DNA from: Burkholderiales bacterium
GTDB lineage: Bacteria > Pseudomonadota > Gammaproteobacteria > Burkholderiales > Burkholderiaceae
Length of the DNA: 64,000 nt
Assembly (NCBI GenBank): GCA_026225235.1
Contig: JAMFSK010000115.1
Coordinates: 1 to 64,000, forward strand
Direction of reading: 5' to 3'
The notes beneath the pieces are model-generated. The model did not search any database. It had not been told where the DNA came from and worked only from the letters and a program-made list of their open reading frames with translations. A program made the translations under genes and the position numbers. Each line of letters starts with the position of its first letter. Within the stretch, counting starts at the first letter, position 1. This document shows, in pieces, positions 36,206-44,776 of the stretch.

Positions 36206-36841
36206 GTGAACCCACGCAATCGCCTGCCCTCTGACACCCCCCCGCCCCCGGCGGACACCTCGACGAAGCTTGCCTGGATATTGGGCGGCGTGGCCATGGC
36301 CCTTGCCGTCACGGCTGTCGTAGCAGGGGTGAAGGCATCTCGCAGGCCGCGTAACCGGCACGTGCCGGAGCCTGCGAAGGGGGTCGATCTTCAGCGCTAT
36401 ATGGGACGCTGGTACGAACTCGGTCGATACGAAAACCGCTTCGAGCGCGACTGCGATGTGGTAACTGCGGATTATTCGCTGGGCCGGGGCGGCAAGGTGC
36501 AAATCGTCAATGCGTGCCGCCTCGACGGCGGCGACGGCACCTTCAAGAAGTCGAAGGGCCGGGCCAGAATTGTCCGGGGATCGAACGGCGCAAAGCTCAA
36601 GGTCGCCTTCTTCGGCCCGTTTTACATTGGCGACTATTGGGTACTCGACCATGCCGACGACTACAGCTGGTCGATCGTCGGTGAGCCGCGCGGCACCTAT
36701 CTGTGGCTGCTGTCCCGGCGCTCGAATCCGGGTGAGGATGTCCGCCGGGCGATCTATGCGCGTGCGGCCGAGCTAGGCTACGACACGGCCGCCATCCGGC
36801 CCACCTGGCAGGGGACTGCGGCGTCGCAACACGGGACCTAA
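36206..36841 (+). CDS. Bacterial lipocalin (Blc-like) with an N-terminal membrane anchor
   Basis: 211 residues from a GTG at 36206 that has AAGGAG seven bases upstream. A single membrane helix spans about 22-43 (LAWILGGVAMALAVTAVVAGV), preceded by a Pro-rich segment and followed by RRPRNRH. There is no lipobox, unlike E. coli Blc. The lipocalin domain begins at GVDLQRYMGRWYELGRYENRFERDC (GxW motif) and contains FFGPFYIGDYWVLDHADDYSWSIVGEPRGTYLWLLSR, the second and third conserved regions. Members bind lipids or fatty acids in the envelope. The positive flank after the helix suggests the orientation should be tested. Confidence 0.85.
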   Translation: MNPRNRLPSDTPPPPADTSTKLAWILGGVAMALAVTAVVAGVKASRRPRNRHVPEPAKGVDLQRYMGRWYELGRYENRFERDCDVVTADYSLGRGGKVQIVNACRLDGGDGTFKKSKGRARIVRGSNGAKLKVAFFGPFYIGDYWVLDHADDYSWSIVGEPRGTYLWLLSRRSNPGEDVRRAIYARAAELGYDTAAIRPTWQGTAASQHGT

Positions 36842-36921
36842 GCCCCTGAAGAGGTTGCATGGGCGTGCGGAGCATTGCATCTGTAGACCGTCATTTCGCT
36901 GATGCGTGGGCTTTGCGTCGG

Positions 36922-37569
36922 CTAACGTCGACCCCGGCGCCGTTCGATCAGGCGCCAGATCGCGCCCAGCACCAGCGATCCCACCCCCAGCGCCATCCCT
37001 AGCAGCACCAGCGAACTCAGGTGCTCGCGGACCACAGGCACGTTGCCGAACAGGTAGCCCGCCGGCACCAGAACCAGTACCCACAATGCGGCGCCAGCGG
37101 CCGCGAATGGGAAAAAGCGTGCAAAGCTCAGTCCCGCCACGCCGCCGACAAACGGCGCGAAGGTCCGGATCACGGCGATAAAGGGTGAGAGCAGGAAGGT
37201 CAGCCCGCGGTGCCGTTCATAGAAAACATGTGTCTTGCGGAGCGCGGCCTTGTCGAGCCATCGATAGTCGCGCGTGAAGACGCGCTCTCCGACCGCTTGC
37301 CCGATCCGGTGGTTCAAACAACTCCCCGCCACAGTCGCGACGAACAGCACGAGCATGACGACCCCGAGATCCATCGCACCGTTCGCACAGAACGCGCCGC
37401 ATACAAACAACAGGGGATCGCCCGGCAGAAAGAACAAAGGCAGGATGCCGATCTCGACAAACACGATCATGAACAGGATCACATAGACCGCCAGCCCATA
37501 CTGGGCAATGACCGCACCGAGGTTGCGGTCAAGATGCAGCACGGCGTGCAGCAGTTGCATCCAATCCAT
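36922..37569 (-). CDS. DedA-family membrane protein
   Basis: 215 residues from the ATG at 37569. VILFMIVFVEIGILPLFFLPGDPLLFVCGAFCANG contains the conserved E and the FxPG(D/E) motif of DedA proteins, and HVFYERHRGLTFLLSPFIAVIRTFAPFVGGVAGLSFARFF holds the conserved R and G-rich loop. Four or more membrane helices are predicted. DedA proteins are linked to lipid scrambling/undecaprenyl phosphate recycling and membrane potential. It converges with the lipocalin gene (80 bases between) and is divergent from the zinc-ribbon gene. Confidence 0.9.
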   Translation of the reverse strand: MDWMQLLHAVLHLDRNLGAVIAQYGLAVYVILFMIVFVEIGILPLFFLPGDPLLFVCGAFCANGAMDLGVVMLVLFVATVAGSCLNHRIGQAVGERVFTRDYRWLDKAALRKTHVFYERHRGLTFLLSPFIAVIRTFAPFVGGVAGLSFARFFPFAAAGAALWVLVLVPAGYLFGNVPVVREHLSSLVLLGMALGVGSLVLGAIWRLIERRRGRR

Positions 37570-37702
37570 CAGTGAGAGCGCTCCATGGCGAGGAAAACTG
37601 CATGGTAGCGAGATTTTCGGCCGCACTTTCGCTGAATTCGACGCAATCCGTCCGGTCCCGGGGTTCAGGGCAGTAAAATGGCGGCCATTCCCGGAGAACT
37701 CG

Positions 37703-37876
37703 ATGTTTACATGCAGAAACCAGCCCTGCGGCGCCCAGTGGCAGCCGTCCGAAGTCGAGATCCGCAATGAAGGGCAGGGGACGATGTTCCGCTGCCCGCT
37801 TTGCGGATCGCGCAACTATGTTGAACGCGTCACGAAAGACGACGGCAGCGTGGTCTACAAACAGCCGCGTGCCTGA
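37703..37876 (+). CDS. Small zinc-ribbon protein
   Basis: 57 residues, too short to stand out but with GGAG correctly placed before the ATG at 37703. It contains two Cys pairs, CRNQPC near the N-terminus and CPLCG in the middle (FRCPLCGSRNYVERV), a probable zinc ribbon. It stops 6 bases before dbpA on the same strand, so the two are probably cotranscribed. Function is unknown. Confidence 0.75.
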   Translation: MFTCRNQPCGAQWQPSEVEIRNEGQGTMFRCPLCGSRNYVERVTKDDGSVVYKQPRA

Positions 37877-37882
37877 GCCTAG

Positions 37883-39298
37883 ATGACCGATACCTCATCC
37901 CGCCCCCAGGCAGCCGAAGCCTCCTTTAGCCAGTTGCCGTTGTCGCCCGCGGTGCTCGCGAACCTCGAGCAACTCGGTTACCTGAGCATGACGCCGATCC
38001 AGGCAGCGACGCTGCCGTTCGCGCTCGCGGGGCAAGACTTGCTCGCGCAGGCGAAGACCGGCAGCGGCAAGACCGCTGCGTTCGCACTTGCCCTGCTGAG
38101 CCGCCTGAATATTCGCAATTTCGCGGTGCAGAGCATGGTGCTCTGTCCGACCCGCGAACTGGCGGATCAGGTCACGCAGGAGATCCGCCGTCTGGCGCGT
38201 GCCGAAGAGAACATCAAGGTCCTGTCGCTTTGCGGCGGTACGCCGATGCGCCCGCAGATCAACAGTCTCGAACACGGCGCACACGTCGTGGTCGGCACCC
38301 CGGGCCGTCTGATGGACCACCTTGAACGCGGCACGCTGGATCTCTCCGCGCTCAATACGCTGGTACTCGACGAAGCTGACCGGATGCTCGACATGGGCTT
38401 CTTCGACGATATCGCGACGGTGGCCCGGCAATGCCCGAAAGACCGGCTCACGCTGCTCTTCTCGGCGACCTACCCCGAAGGGATCGGCAAGCTCAGCCAG
38501 CAGTTCCTGCGCAATCCGCGCGAGATCAAGCTGACCGAGACCCATGCGGATTCGAAGATCCGTCAGCGTTTTTATGAAGTCCGTGAAGACGAGCGTCTGC
38601 ATGCGGTGGGTCTGCTGCTCAATCACTACCGTCCGGTCAGCACGCTCGCGTTCTGCAATACCAAGCAGCAATGCCGCGACCTGGTCGATGTGTTGCGTTC
38701 GCAAGGCTTCGAGGCACTCGCCTTGCATGGCGAGCTGGAACAACGCGAACGTGATCAGGTGCTGATCCAGTTCGCGAACCGGAGTTGCTCAGTGCTCGTC
38801 GCGACGGACGTCGCCGCGCGCGGGCTCGATATCGCGCAACTGGAGGTTGTGATCAACGTCGATGTCACACCCGACCCCGAGGTGCATGTGCACCGGATCG
38901 GCCGCACGGGGCGCGCCGATGAACAGGGTCTTGCGCTGAGCCTGGCGAGCATGAATGAGATGGGCCGGGTCGGCAATATCGAGCATGAGCAAGGGCGCGA
39001 AGTTGTCTGGCAGCCTCTCTCGGAGCTCACACCGGCGAGCGATCAGCCGCTGACGCCGCCCATGGTGACGCTGCAGATTCTCGGCGGCCGCAAGGAAAAG
39101 ATTCGTCCGGGCGACGTGTTGGGTGCAATGACGGGCGAAGCGGGTCTCGACGGCGCAAGGATCGGCAAGATCAACGTGACTGAAATGTCGACCTATGTGG
39201 CGGTCGAGCGGGGCATCGTGCGCGAGGCCTTGAGCAAGCTGTCCGCAGGCAAGGTCAAGGGCAAGCGCGTCAAGGTCAGGCTGATGCAGGAGGAGTAA
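37883..39298 (+). CDS. dbpA: ATP-dependent RNA helicase DbpA
   Basis: 471 residues. DEAD-box motifs in order: Q motif (YLSMTPIQAATLP), AKTGSGKT (I), PTRELA (Ia), TPGR (Ib), DEAD (II), SAT (III), ATDVAARGLDIA (V) and HRIGRTGR (VI). The C-terminal 75 residues (VTLQILGGRKEKIRPGDVLGAMTGEAGLDGARIGKINVTEMSTYVAVER) are the DbpA RNA-binding domain that recognises hairpin 92 of 23S rRNA, which identifies the protein among DEAD helicases. It acts in late 50S subunit assembly. Confidence 0.95.
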   Translation: MTDTSSRPQAAEASFSQLPLSPAVLANLEQLGYLSMTPIQAATLPFALAGQDLLAQAKTGSGKTAAFALALLSRLNIRNFAVQSMVLCPTRELADQVTQEIRRLARAEENIKVLSLCGGTPMRPQINSLEHGAHVVVGTPGRLMDHLERGTLDLSALNTLVLDEADRMLDMGFFDDIATVARQCPKDRLTLLFSATYPEGIGKLSQQFLRNPREIKLTETHADSKIRQRFYEVREDERLHAVGLLLNHYRPVSTLAFCNTKQQCRDLVDVLRSQGFEALALHGELEQRERDQVLIQFANRSCSVLVATDVAARGLDIAQLEVVINVDVTPDPEVHVHRIGRTGRADEQGLALSLASMNEMGRVGNIEHEQGREVVWQPLSELTPASDQPLTPPMVTLQILGGRKEKIRPGDVLGAMTGEAGLDGARIGKINVTEMSTYVAVERGIVREALSKLSAGKVKGKRVKVRLMQEE

Positions 39299-39308
39299 GA
39301 CGAAGGCG

Positions 39309-39330
39309 CGTCGGGCACGCGTGCCCGACG
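39309..39330. terminator. Perfect palindrome between convergent dbpA and the diguanylate cyclase gene
   Basis: A 22-bp uninterrupted palindrome (arms CGTCGGGCACG) occupies the 39-base gap. It can form a hairpin in transcripts from either side, but no T tract follows on either strand. Confidence 0.45.
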
Positions 39331-39337
39331 ATGCCCG

Positions 39338-41386
39338 TCAATGGCTGCCGGCGTGCTTCGCGGCTTCGTGGATATCGTGCACGTTGGCCATCTCGGCCAC
39401 GCCTTCAACCTCTTCGATCTCTTCAACGTCCTCAATATCTTCGCCGCTGATGAGCCGCAATGCGTCGAGCACGTCGTCTTCGACGGATTCGACCGGGTTC
39501 GCGGCTTCTTTCGCCGGCACTGGCGGCTGGAAGTCGTCCACCGACGGCCATACCCGGTTGCGTCCAAACGCCTTCGCACGGTAGAGCGCCTCGTCCGCCT
39601 TGCGCACGAGCATGTCTTTCGTATCGTAGTAAGGCGAGATCGATGCCACACCGATACTGACCGTCACGCGACGTTCGGGTTCGCCCGGCGCCTGGAGCAA
39701 GAGCATGCCGATCTGCGAACGCATCCGTTCGGCAAGCATCACGGCCCCTTCAAACGGCGTATTCGGCAGGATCACCGCAAACTCTTCGCCGCCATAACGC
39801 GCGGGAGTGTCGGGCGGCCGCTTGCACGCGCGGCCGATTGCATTGGCCACGACCTTCAGACATTCGTCACCGGCCTGGTGACCGTAAAGGTCGTTGTACT
39901 GTTTGAAGTGATCGACGTCGAGCATCAACAACGAAATTTCGAGCGCATTGTCACGACGTGCGCGGCGATATTCGCGTTCGAGCGATTCGTCGAAGAAGCG
40001 TCGGTTATAGAGTTCGGTCAGACCATCACGATGCGCGAGTTCGCTGAGCCGCACGTTGGTCTCTTCCAGTGCCTGCTCGACCGCCTTGCGTTCCGAGATA
40101 TCGCGAGTCGAACCGACGAATTCGAGCACGCCCGACGACCCTTCCCCCGAGGCGTTGACCTTGACGGCGCGCAAGCTCATTTCGACCCAGACTTCGCGGC
40201 CATCGAGGCGGCGTGCCCGGTAGTTGAACGTCTCGCGGCCCAGGCCGAGGCGCACGCGCTCGAATGCCCCACGCACCCGCGGAACATCTTCAGGCACGAC
40301 CAGCGTCCACTTCGGCATATTGAGCAGGGCGGCCGGTAGATACCCGAATAGTTCCTTGGCGGACGGCGACACATAGGTCAGCCGCATCGTCGAGTCCATC
40401 CGCATGATGACGTCCGACGACTGTTCCGCGAGGGTTCGAAAGCGCAGTTCGCTGGCCCTGAGCTTGTCGGCAAGGCGCTGGCGTTGCAATTGCAACGAGG
40501 CCAGCGGAAAAGTAAAGGCGAGGGCGGCCGCGAAGAACAGTTGCAGTTGCTGAACACGCTCGGCGACGTCGATCGTATGAAGCAACAGGAACTGACCGGA
40601 GCCATGCACCGTAAAAATGATCGCAATGATCATGCTTGCGCCGAGACCGATCACGGTGCCCGAGAAGCCGGCATGGAAGATCGCCACGCCGAGCGCCAGA
40701 TAGATCATGTAAAGCAGAGGTTCATGCGGCTGGGCGAAGACCACGGCGGTCGTTGCCAGCAGGAAGACCAGCGACAACACGGGCTTGAACAGACGACGGC
40801 GGGCTCTGATCGTACGCAGATCACTGGCACCGCGTAGCACCATCGTGACCGGTGCAAACATCGCGATCCCCAGTGCATCGGCCGAGTACCAACTGAGCAC
40901 GGTCGGAAAAAACGGAGCGTGCGTGCCGAGGTGCAGGACTGTGGCGGCCACCGTCGAAGCGACCAGCGGGGCCAGACCGACAGCGAACAACGCGAAGCGC
41001 GCGACCCAGGCCGGCTCGCCGAACTGGCGCCGGCTGACACTTGCCGAGCGGCAGCCGAGCGCGGCGACGACGATTTCGAGTGAGTTGCAAGGCGCAAGCA
41101 TCAAGGCGGTCGGCCAGGGGTCGCCGGCGAGCACATTGGCGATCAGGTTGCCTACCAGGGCGAGACCCAACACGCGCGTCCACTGCCGGGAGCGTGTGGT
41201 GAGCAATAACCCGAGCACCACGCCATTGGCGGGCCAGATGACGGCGAGCCGGTCGTTCGGCGGCGTGAGCCGGATGCTCAGAAAGCACACGAGCGCGATG
41301 CCGCCGATGATCATCAGCGCTCGGGCGAGCGCTTGCCATGGCGGTGCGGGCGTCGTCTTGGAAGGATCGATGCGCAGTGCGTTCAT
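39338..41386 (-). CDS. Diguanylate cyclase: MASE1-PAS-GGDEF
   Basis: 682 residues from the ATG at 41386 (AAGGA upstream). Residues about 10-290 are a MASE1-type membrane sensor (RLTPPNDRLAVIWPANGVVLGLLL, eight or more helices). A PAS domain with PAC follows at about 310-440 (FRTLAEQSSDVIMRMDSTMRLTYVSPSAKELFGY). The GGDEF domain (about 460-620) has ARYGGEEFAVIL as active site and RPPD exactly five residues before it, an intact inhibitory I-site. The last 50 residues are an acidic tail rich in Glu, Asp and Val. It should synthesise c-di-GMP with product inhibition. No EAL domain is present. Confidence 0.9.
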   Translation of the reverse strand: MNALRIDPSKTTPAPPWQALARALMIIGGIALVCFLSIRLTPPNDRLAVIWPANGVVLGLLLTTRSRQWTRVLGLALVGNLIANVLAGDPWPTALMLAPCNSLEIVVAALGCRSASVSRRQFGEPAWVARFALFAVGLAPLVASTVAATVLHLGTHAPFFPTVLSWYSADALGIAMFAPVTMVLRGASDLRTIRARRRLFKPVLSLVFLLATTAVVFAQPHEPLLYMIYLALGVAIFHAGFSGTVIGLGASMIIAIIFTVHGSGQFLLLHTIDVAERVQQLQLFFAAALAFTFPLASLQLQRQRLADKLRASELRFRTLAEQSSDVIMRMDSTMRLTYVSPSAKELFGYLPAALLNMPKWTLVVPEDVPRVRGAFERVRLGLGRETFNYRARRLDGREVWVEMSLRAVKVNASGEGSSGVLEFVGSTRDISERKAVEQALEETNVRLSELAHRDGLTELYNRRFFDESLEREYRRARRDNALEISLLMLDVDHFKQYNDLYGHQAGDECLKVVANAIGRACKRPPDTPARYGGEEFAVILPNTPFEGAVMLAERMRSQIGMLLLQAPGEPERRVTVSIGVASISPYYDTKDMLVRKADEALYRAKAFGRNRVWPSVDDFQPPVPAKEAANPVESVEDDVLDALRLISGEDIEDVEEIEEVEGVAEMANVHDIHEAAKHAGSH

Positions 41387-41812
41387 TGGTGTCCTTGCAT
41401 GGCCCGCTGCGTTTGCGTCCCGCTGCGCCACGTCACTTGTTTATCGGACCTTCTCTTCAGGCAGCCATGTGTGCGAAGCTGCCAGAACCCGGTCTTTCGC
41501 TTTTGGGATCCTGCGAAAGTGGATGCATGATGAGGGGTCGAATCAAGTTTAAAAGCGAAGAACAGACGGCGAGTTCAGCCTTAAATCCGTTTTGAGGCAC
41601 TCGAAATACGGCTTTTCTCCAGTAAACGCAGAACGCAGGCCTTGGGATGAGGGTTTGCCGCAGGGCCTGGCTGCAAAGCCACGAGCGTCCTCGTTTCCGG
41701 AGAGATGCGATCGTGGCCGGGATGCGACAATGCCAGTTAGGCATTCACTGAAAACCCGTTGACGGAAACGAAAAGGCCACTCTGGCTCTAACCGGCAACC
41801 ACACGTAAAGCC
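41387..41812. other. 426-base intergenic region between diguanylate cyclase and DUF2236 genes
   Basis: Divergent promoter region for the cyclase (leftward) and the MpaB-type gene (rightward). The left part has AT-rich stretches around 41540-41640. GC-rich segments at about 41640-41730 could fold (for example ACGAG with CTCGT at 41682-41696), but no family of structured RNA is recognised. Confidence 0.45.
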
Positions 41813-42706
41813 ATGGTCAAGGAATTTGTCCGCAAGCAGATCGAGGGGCAGGTGCTCAGCATTTCGATGCCGGCACGCGCACCGCTCAAGCTCGATTTTT
41901 CCAACCCGGCCGGCGACCCGGGCCTATTCGGCCCCGACTCGGCCTGCTGGGAAGTGCATGGGGATTTCAGCTCGATGCTGGTCGGTGGAATGAGCGCGTT
42001 GCTACTCCAGATGCTCGACCCGCTCGCGCTCGCGGGGGTGCTCGATCACTCGAATTTCCGCGCGGACATGCTCGGGCGCCTGCGCCGGACGGCACAGTTC
42101 ATCGCCGGCACCACGTTCGGTAGTACGGCGGATGCCGAGCGCCTGATCGAGCGCGTGCGTCAGATCCATCTCGCTGTAACTGGTGTAAGCACAGATGGCC
42201 GGGCGTATGCCGCAACCGATCCGGAACTGCTCACCTGGGTGCATGTCGCCGAGGTGTACAGCTTCCTCAACGCGCATTTGCGCTACAAAAACCCGTATTT
42301 GTCGGCCGCACGGCAGGACCAATATTTCGATGAATATGCTTTGATCGCCGAGCGGCTCGGCGCGCGGGATGTACCCCGCTCGCGGCGTGCGATCGAACGC
42401 TATCTGGAAGAACGTCGCAGCGCCTTGCACTGCGACGCACGCACGCTCGATGTGTACGAGATCGTGATGGCGGCGCCGGCACCGGGGGCGTCGTCGCGCC
42501 TGTGGACCTGGATGATCAAGCGCGCCGCGGTCGACCTGTTGCCGGTGTGGGCGCTGGAATTGTTCGGCAGGCAGCCGCTCAGCGCGCCGACGCGCACAGG
42601 GCTGCATCTGGCGACCCGGGTGTCGTCTCTGCCCATTCGCTGGGCCGTGCGCAACGGGGCGTCGGCCATTGCGCGCCGCCGTGTCGAGGCGGCGCCGCAA
42701 GGGTAA
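41813..42706 (+). CDS. MpaB/DUF2236-family oxygenase-like protein
   Basis: 297 residues. The family layout is seen: an N-terminal CWEVHGDFSSMLVGGMSALLLQMLDPLALAGVLDHSNFRADMLGRLRRTAQFIAGTTFG, then LTWVHVAEVYSFLNAH with the conserved His of the haem pocket, and a helical C-terminus. The fungal relative MpaB is an oxygenase and rubber oxygenase Lcp is a b-type haem protein of the same fold. The early GDFSSMLVGG corresponds to the usual xDxxxLxxGxRAL motif. Substrate is unknown. It lies between the diguanylate cyclase and the efflux regulator gene. Confidence 0.8.
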   Translation: MVKEFVRKQIEGQVLSISMPARAPLKLDFSNPAGDPGLFGPDSACWEVHGDFSSMLVGGMSALLLQMLDPLALAGVLDHSNFRADMLGRLRRTAQFIAGTTFGSTADAERLIERVRQIHLAVTGVSTDGRAYAATDPELLTWVHVAEVYSFLNAHLRYKNPYLSAARQDQYFDEYALIAERLGARDVPRSRRAIERYLEERRSALHCDARTLDVYEIVMAAPAPGASSRLWTWMIKRAAVDLLPVWALELFGRQPLSAPTRTGLHLATRVSSLPIRWAVRNGASAIARRRVEAAPQG

Positions 42707-42709
42707 GAA

Positions 42710-43723
42710 TCAGATCACCATTTCCGAAGAATCGATGACCGCCGGCACGGCGAGCTTCGAGCGGATCATTCCCGCAGGCGCGGTAGTTGGAAGGCAATGT
42801 AGTGCCGATTCGTCTTGGCCCTGGAGCAGGGGGCAGCGTTCGAACATCTCCGCGACCCACTCGACGAAGACCCGAACTTTCGAAGACAGATGCCGGTTAT
42901 GCGGGTAGACCGCGGAAATCGGCATCGGCTGGGGCTTCCACTGCGGCAGGATTTCCTTGAGCTCGCCCGAGCGAAGATGCGGGAGCGCCATGAAACGCGC
43001 GGGTTGGATCAGCCCATAGCCGGCCACGCCGCACGACAGGTACGCTTCGGCGTCGTTGACGGCAATCATGCTGGGGATCTTGATCTCGGTCGGCTGCCCG
43101 TTGACCATGAAATCCATGTCGAGCACGCGGCCTGTCCGGCTCGAGAAATAATTGACGGCCATATGGCTCGGCAAGTCTTCGAGGGTTTGTGGTTCGCCGT
43201 GACGTTCAAGATAGGCAGGGCTCGCGCAGGTCACGCCCTGGAACACGCCAATGCGGCGCGCGACCAGGCTTGAGTCCTCCAGGGTCCCCACGCGCAGCAC
43301 GCAGTCCACGCCTTCCTGAATCAGGTCGACGGGTTTGTCGCCCATGCCGAGCACGAGCTCGATGTCGGGGTAGCGCTCACGGAACTGCTGCAGCGAAGGC
43401 AGCAGCATCAGCCGCCCGAGGCTCGGCGGCATATCCACCCGCAAACGCCCGCGCGGTTTCTTGCTTCCCTCGTGAAATGACGATTCCGTCTCGTCGATAT
43501 CCGCGAGAATCCGCACGCAGCGCTCGTAGTAAGCGGCACCATCCGGCGTGAGGTTCAACCGCCGCGTCGTGCGCTGCAGCAATCTGACCCCAAGAAACGC
43601 TTCGAGATTCTGGATGATCGTCGAGACAGAAGCGCGCGGCATGCCGAGCGTATCGGCGGCCCGTGAGAAGCTATTGCTGTCTACAACCCGCGTAAATACC
43701 TGCATTGCCTGCAGACGGTCCAT
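42710..43723 (-). CDS. ceoR: LysR-family regulator of the RND efflux operon (CeoR/BpeT-like)
   Basis: 337 residues from the ATG at 43723, after GAGGGA. HTH: DRLQAMQVFTRVVDSNSFSRAADTLGMPRASVSTIIQNLEAFLGVRLLQRTTRRLNLT; the effector domain follows (GRLRVDMPPSLGRLML onward). The C-terminus extends slightly past the fold (LPTTAPAGMIRSK to the end). It is divergent from llpE and the efflux genes exactly as ceoR/bpeT are in B. cenocepacia and B. pseudomallei, where such a regulator activates the pump in response to salicylate, chloramphenicol or trimethoprim. The symbol is assigned by position and family. Confidence 0.8.
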   Translation of the reverse strand: MDRLQAMQVFTRVVDSNSFSRAADTLGMPRASVSTIIQNLEAFLGVRLLQRTTRRLNLTPDGAAYYERCVRILADIDETESSFHEGSKKPRGRLRVDMPPSLGRLMLLPSLQQFRERYPDIELVLGMGDKPVDLIQEGVDCVLRVGTLEDSSLVARRIGVFQGVTCASPAYLERHGEPQTLEDLPSHMAVNYFSSRTGRVLDMDFMVNGQPTEIKIPSMIAVNDAEAYLSCGVAGYGLIQPARFMALPHLRSGELKEILPQWKPQPMPISAVYPHNRHLSSKVRVFVEWVAEMFERCPLLQGQDESALHCLPTTAPAGMIRSKLAVPAVIDSSEMVI

Positions 43724-43795
43724 ATCTTTCCCTCTCAGATGCTGATGACGCGCGCGGTTAGCAGCGTCCTTCACACAAGCTTAGCCGATCGATTG

Positions 43796-43810
43796 TTCGC
43801 GGCAAGCGAA
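43796..43810. promoter_or_regulatory. Candidate LysR box between ceoR-like gene and llpE
   Basis: TTCGC-GGCAA-GCGAA is a perfect 5-bp inverted repeat and has the T-N11-A pattern centred inside. It lies 73 bases upstream of the regulator start and 109 bases before the llpE ATG, the expected place for the activator site of the divergent efflux operon. Confidence 0.5.
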
Positions 43811-43919
43811 TTGTGTTGCCGGATTATAGGCATTTATCTATGTTTCCGCGCACGGCAGAATCCGTCGCATTGCAACATGAGGATCGTGTCTGCACGATCC
43901 ACCGACGGATTCAGCCTCC

Positions 43920-44735
43920 ATGCCGTACCAGCTTAAAGTCGAAGACGTCCGGATTGCCGGCCATGCCCAGCCGATCACGCTGCGCGTTTACCGGCCGATG
44001 CCACACCCGAAGTCCCTGCCCGTGGTGTTGTACTTCCACGGTGGCGGCTTCGTGCGCGGATCGCTCGACGACGCCGACCTGACGGCTTCGCAACTGGCCC
44101 GGGCGACGCCCGCGCTGGTGATCTCGGTGGGTTACTCGCTCGCGCCGGCGTTCCCCTTCCCGGCCGCGCCCGAAGATGCCTACTGTGCGGCCCGCTGGGC
44201 GTTTGTGAATGCGCGTTCGTACGGCGGCGCTCCGCAACGGATTGGCGTTGCCGGTCATGACGCGGGCGCCAACATTGCCACCGCCCTGACCCTGATTGCG
44301 CGCGACCGTGGCGAGATCCCGATCCGAGCGCAAGCGTTGCTCGCCCCGTTGCTCGATCCAAGCATGACGCGCATCGCCGACGAAACCAAGCTGCGTCAGG
44401 CCGATACCGATGTCACCGAGTGCGCGCGATGCTATCGGGCCTACCTGCCCGAAGCGTCGCAACGCCTTCACCCGTACGCGGCGCCGCTCGAATCGACGCG
44501 CCTCGGCGGCCTGCCGGCCGCGCTGATCGCGAGCGCCGAACATGACCTGCTCCATATCGAGGCGGAACGCTACGCGAGCAATCTGATTGCCGCGGGCGTG
44601 CCGACCCAGGTCCGTCGCCACTCGAGCGTGTCGCATTCGGTGCTACCGACCCTGCCCGCCGTGCTAGATGAAGTCGCCACCTTTTTCCAGCAACGTCTCG
44701 CGGTAGCCCCCGCGGTGCTTGCCCATCAGTCTTAA
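43920..44735 (+). CDS. llpE: LlpE-like alpha/beta hydrolase with Asp in place of the nucleophilic Ser
   Basis: 271 residues, hormone-sensitive-lipase-like fold. The oxyanion motif HGGG is at 40-43 and YSLAPAFPFPAAPEDAY at 72-88 is typical. The nucleophile elbow, GDSAGG in the family, reads GHDAGAN (112-118): Asp114 replaces Ser. GHDxG is the elbow form of haloalkane dehalogenases and epoxide hydrolases, which use Asp as nucleophile. The remaining triad is visible: Asp209 (AEHDLL) and His239 (VSHS). The gene is first of the efflux operon (llpE, adaptor, pump, channel), matching llpE of ceo/bpeEF loci. Whether it is active, and on what, is not known. Confidence 0.85.
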   Translation: MPYQLKVEDVRIAGHAQPITLRVYRPMPHPKSLPVVLYFHGGGFVRGSLDDADLTASQLARATPALVISVGYSLAPAFPFPAAPEDAYCAARWAFVNARSYGGAPQRIGVAGHDAGANIATALTLIARDRGEIPIRAQALLAPLLDPSMTRIADETKLRQADTDVTECARCYRAYLPEASQRLHPYAAPLESTRLGGLPAALIASAEHDLLHIEAERYASNLIAAGVPTQVRRHSSVSHSVLPTLPAVLDEVATFFQQRLAVAPAVLAHQS

Positions 44736-44776
44736 AAATAACCAAAACCAACATACTCGCCACGGAGCTTTCGCAC

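Noticed and set aside
41650-41710. CTGCAAAGCC upstream of the DUF2236 gene resembles part of the GEMM (c-di-GMP-I) riboswitch core, and a diguanylate cyclase gene is adjacent
   Set aside because: The rest of the consensus, including the GGGCAAACC and GGGUUACCGAUGG-like segments, is not found. A covariance search with the GEMM-I and GEMM-II models would decide.
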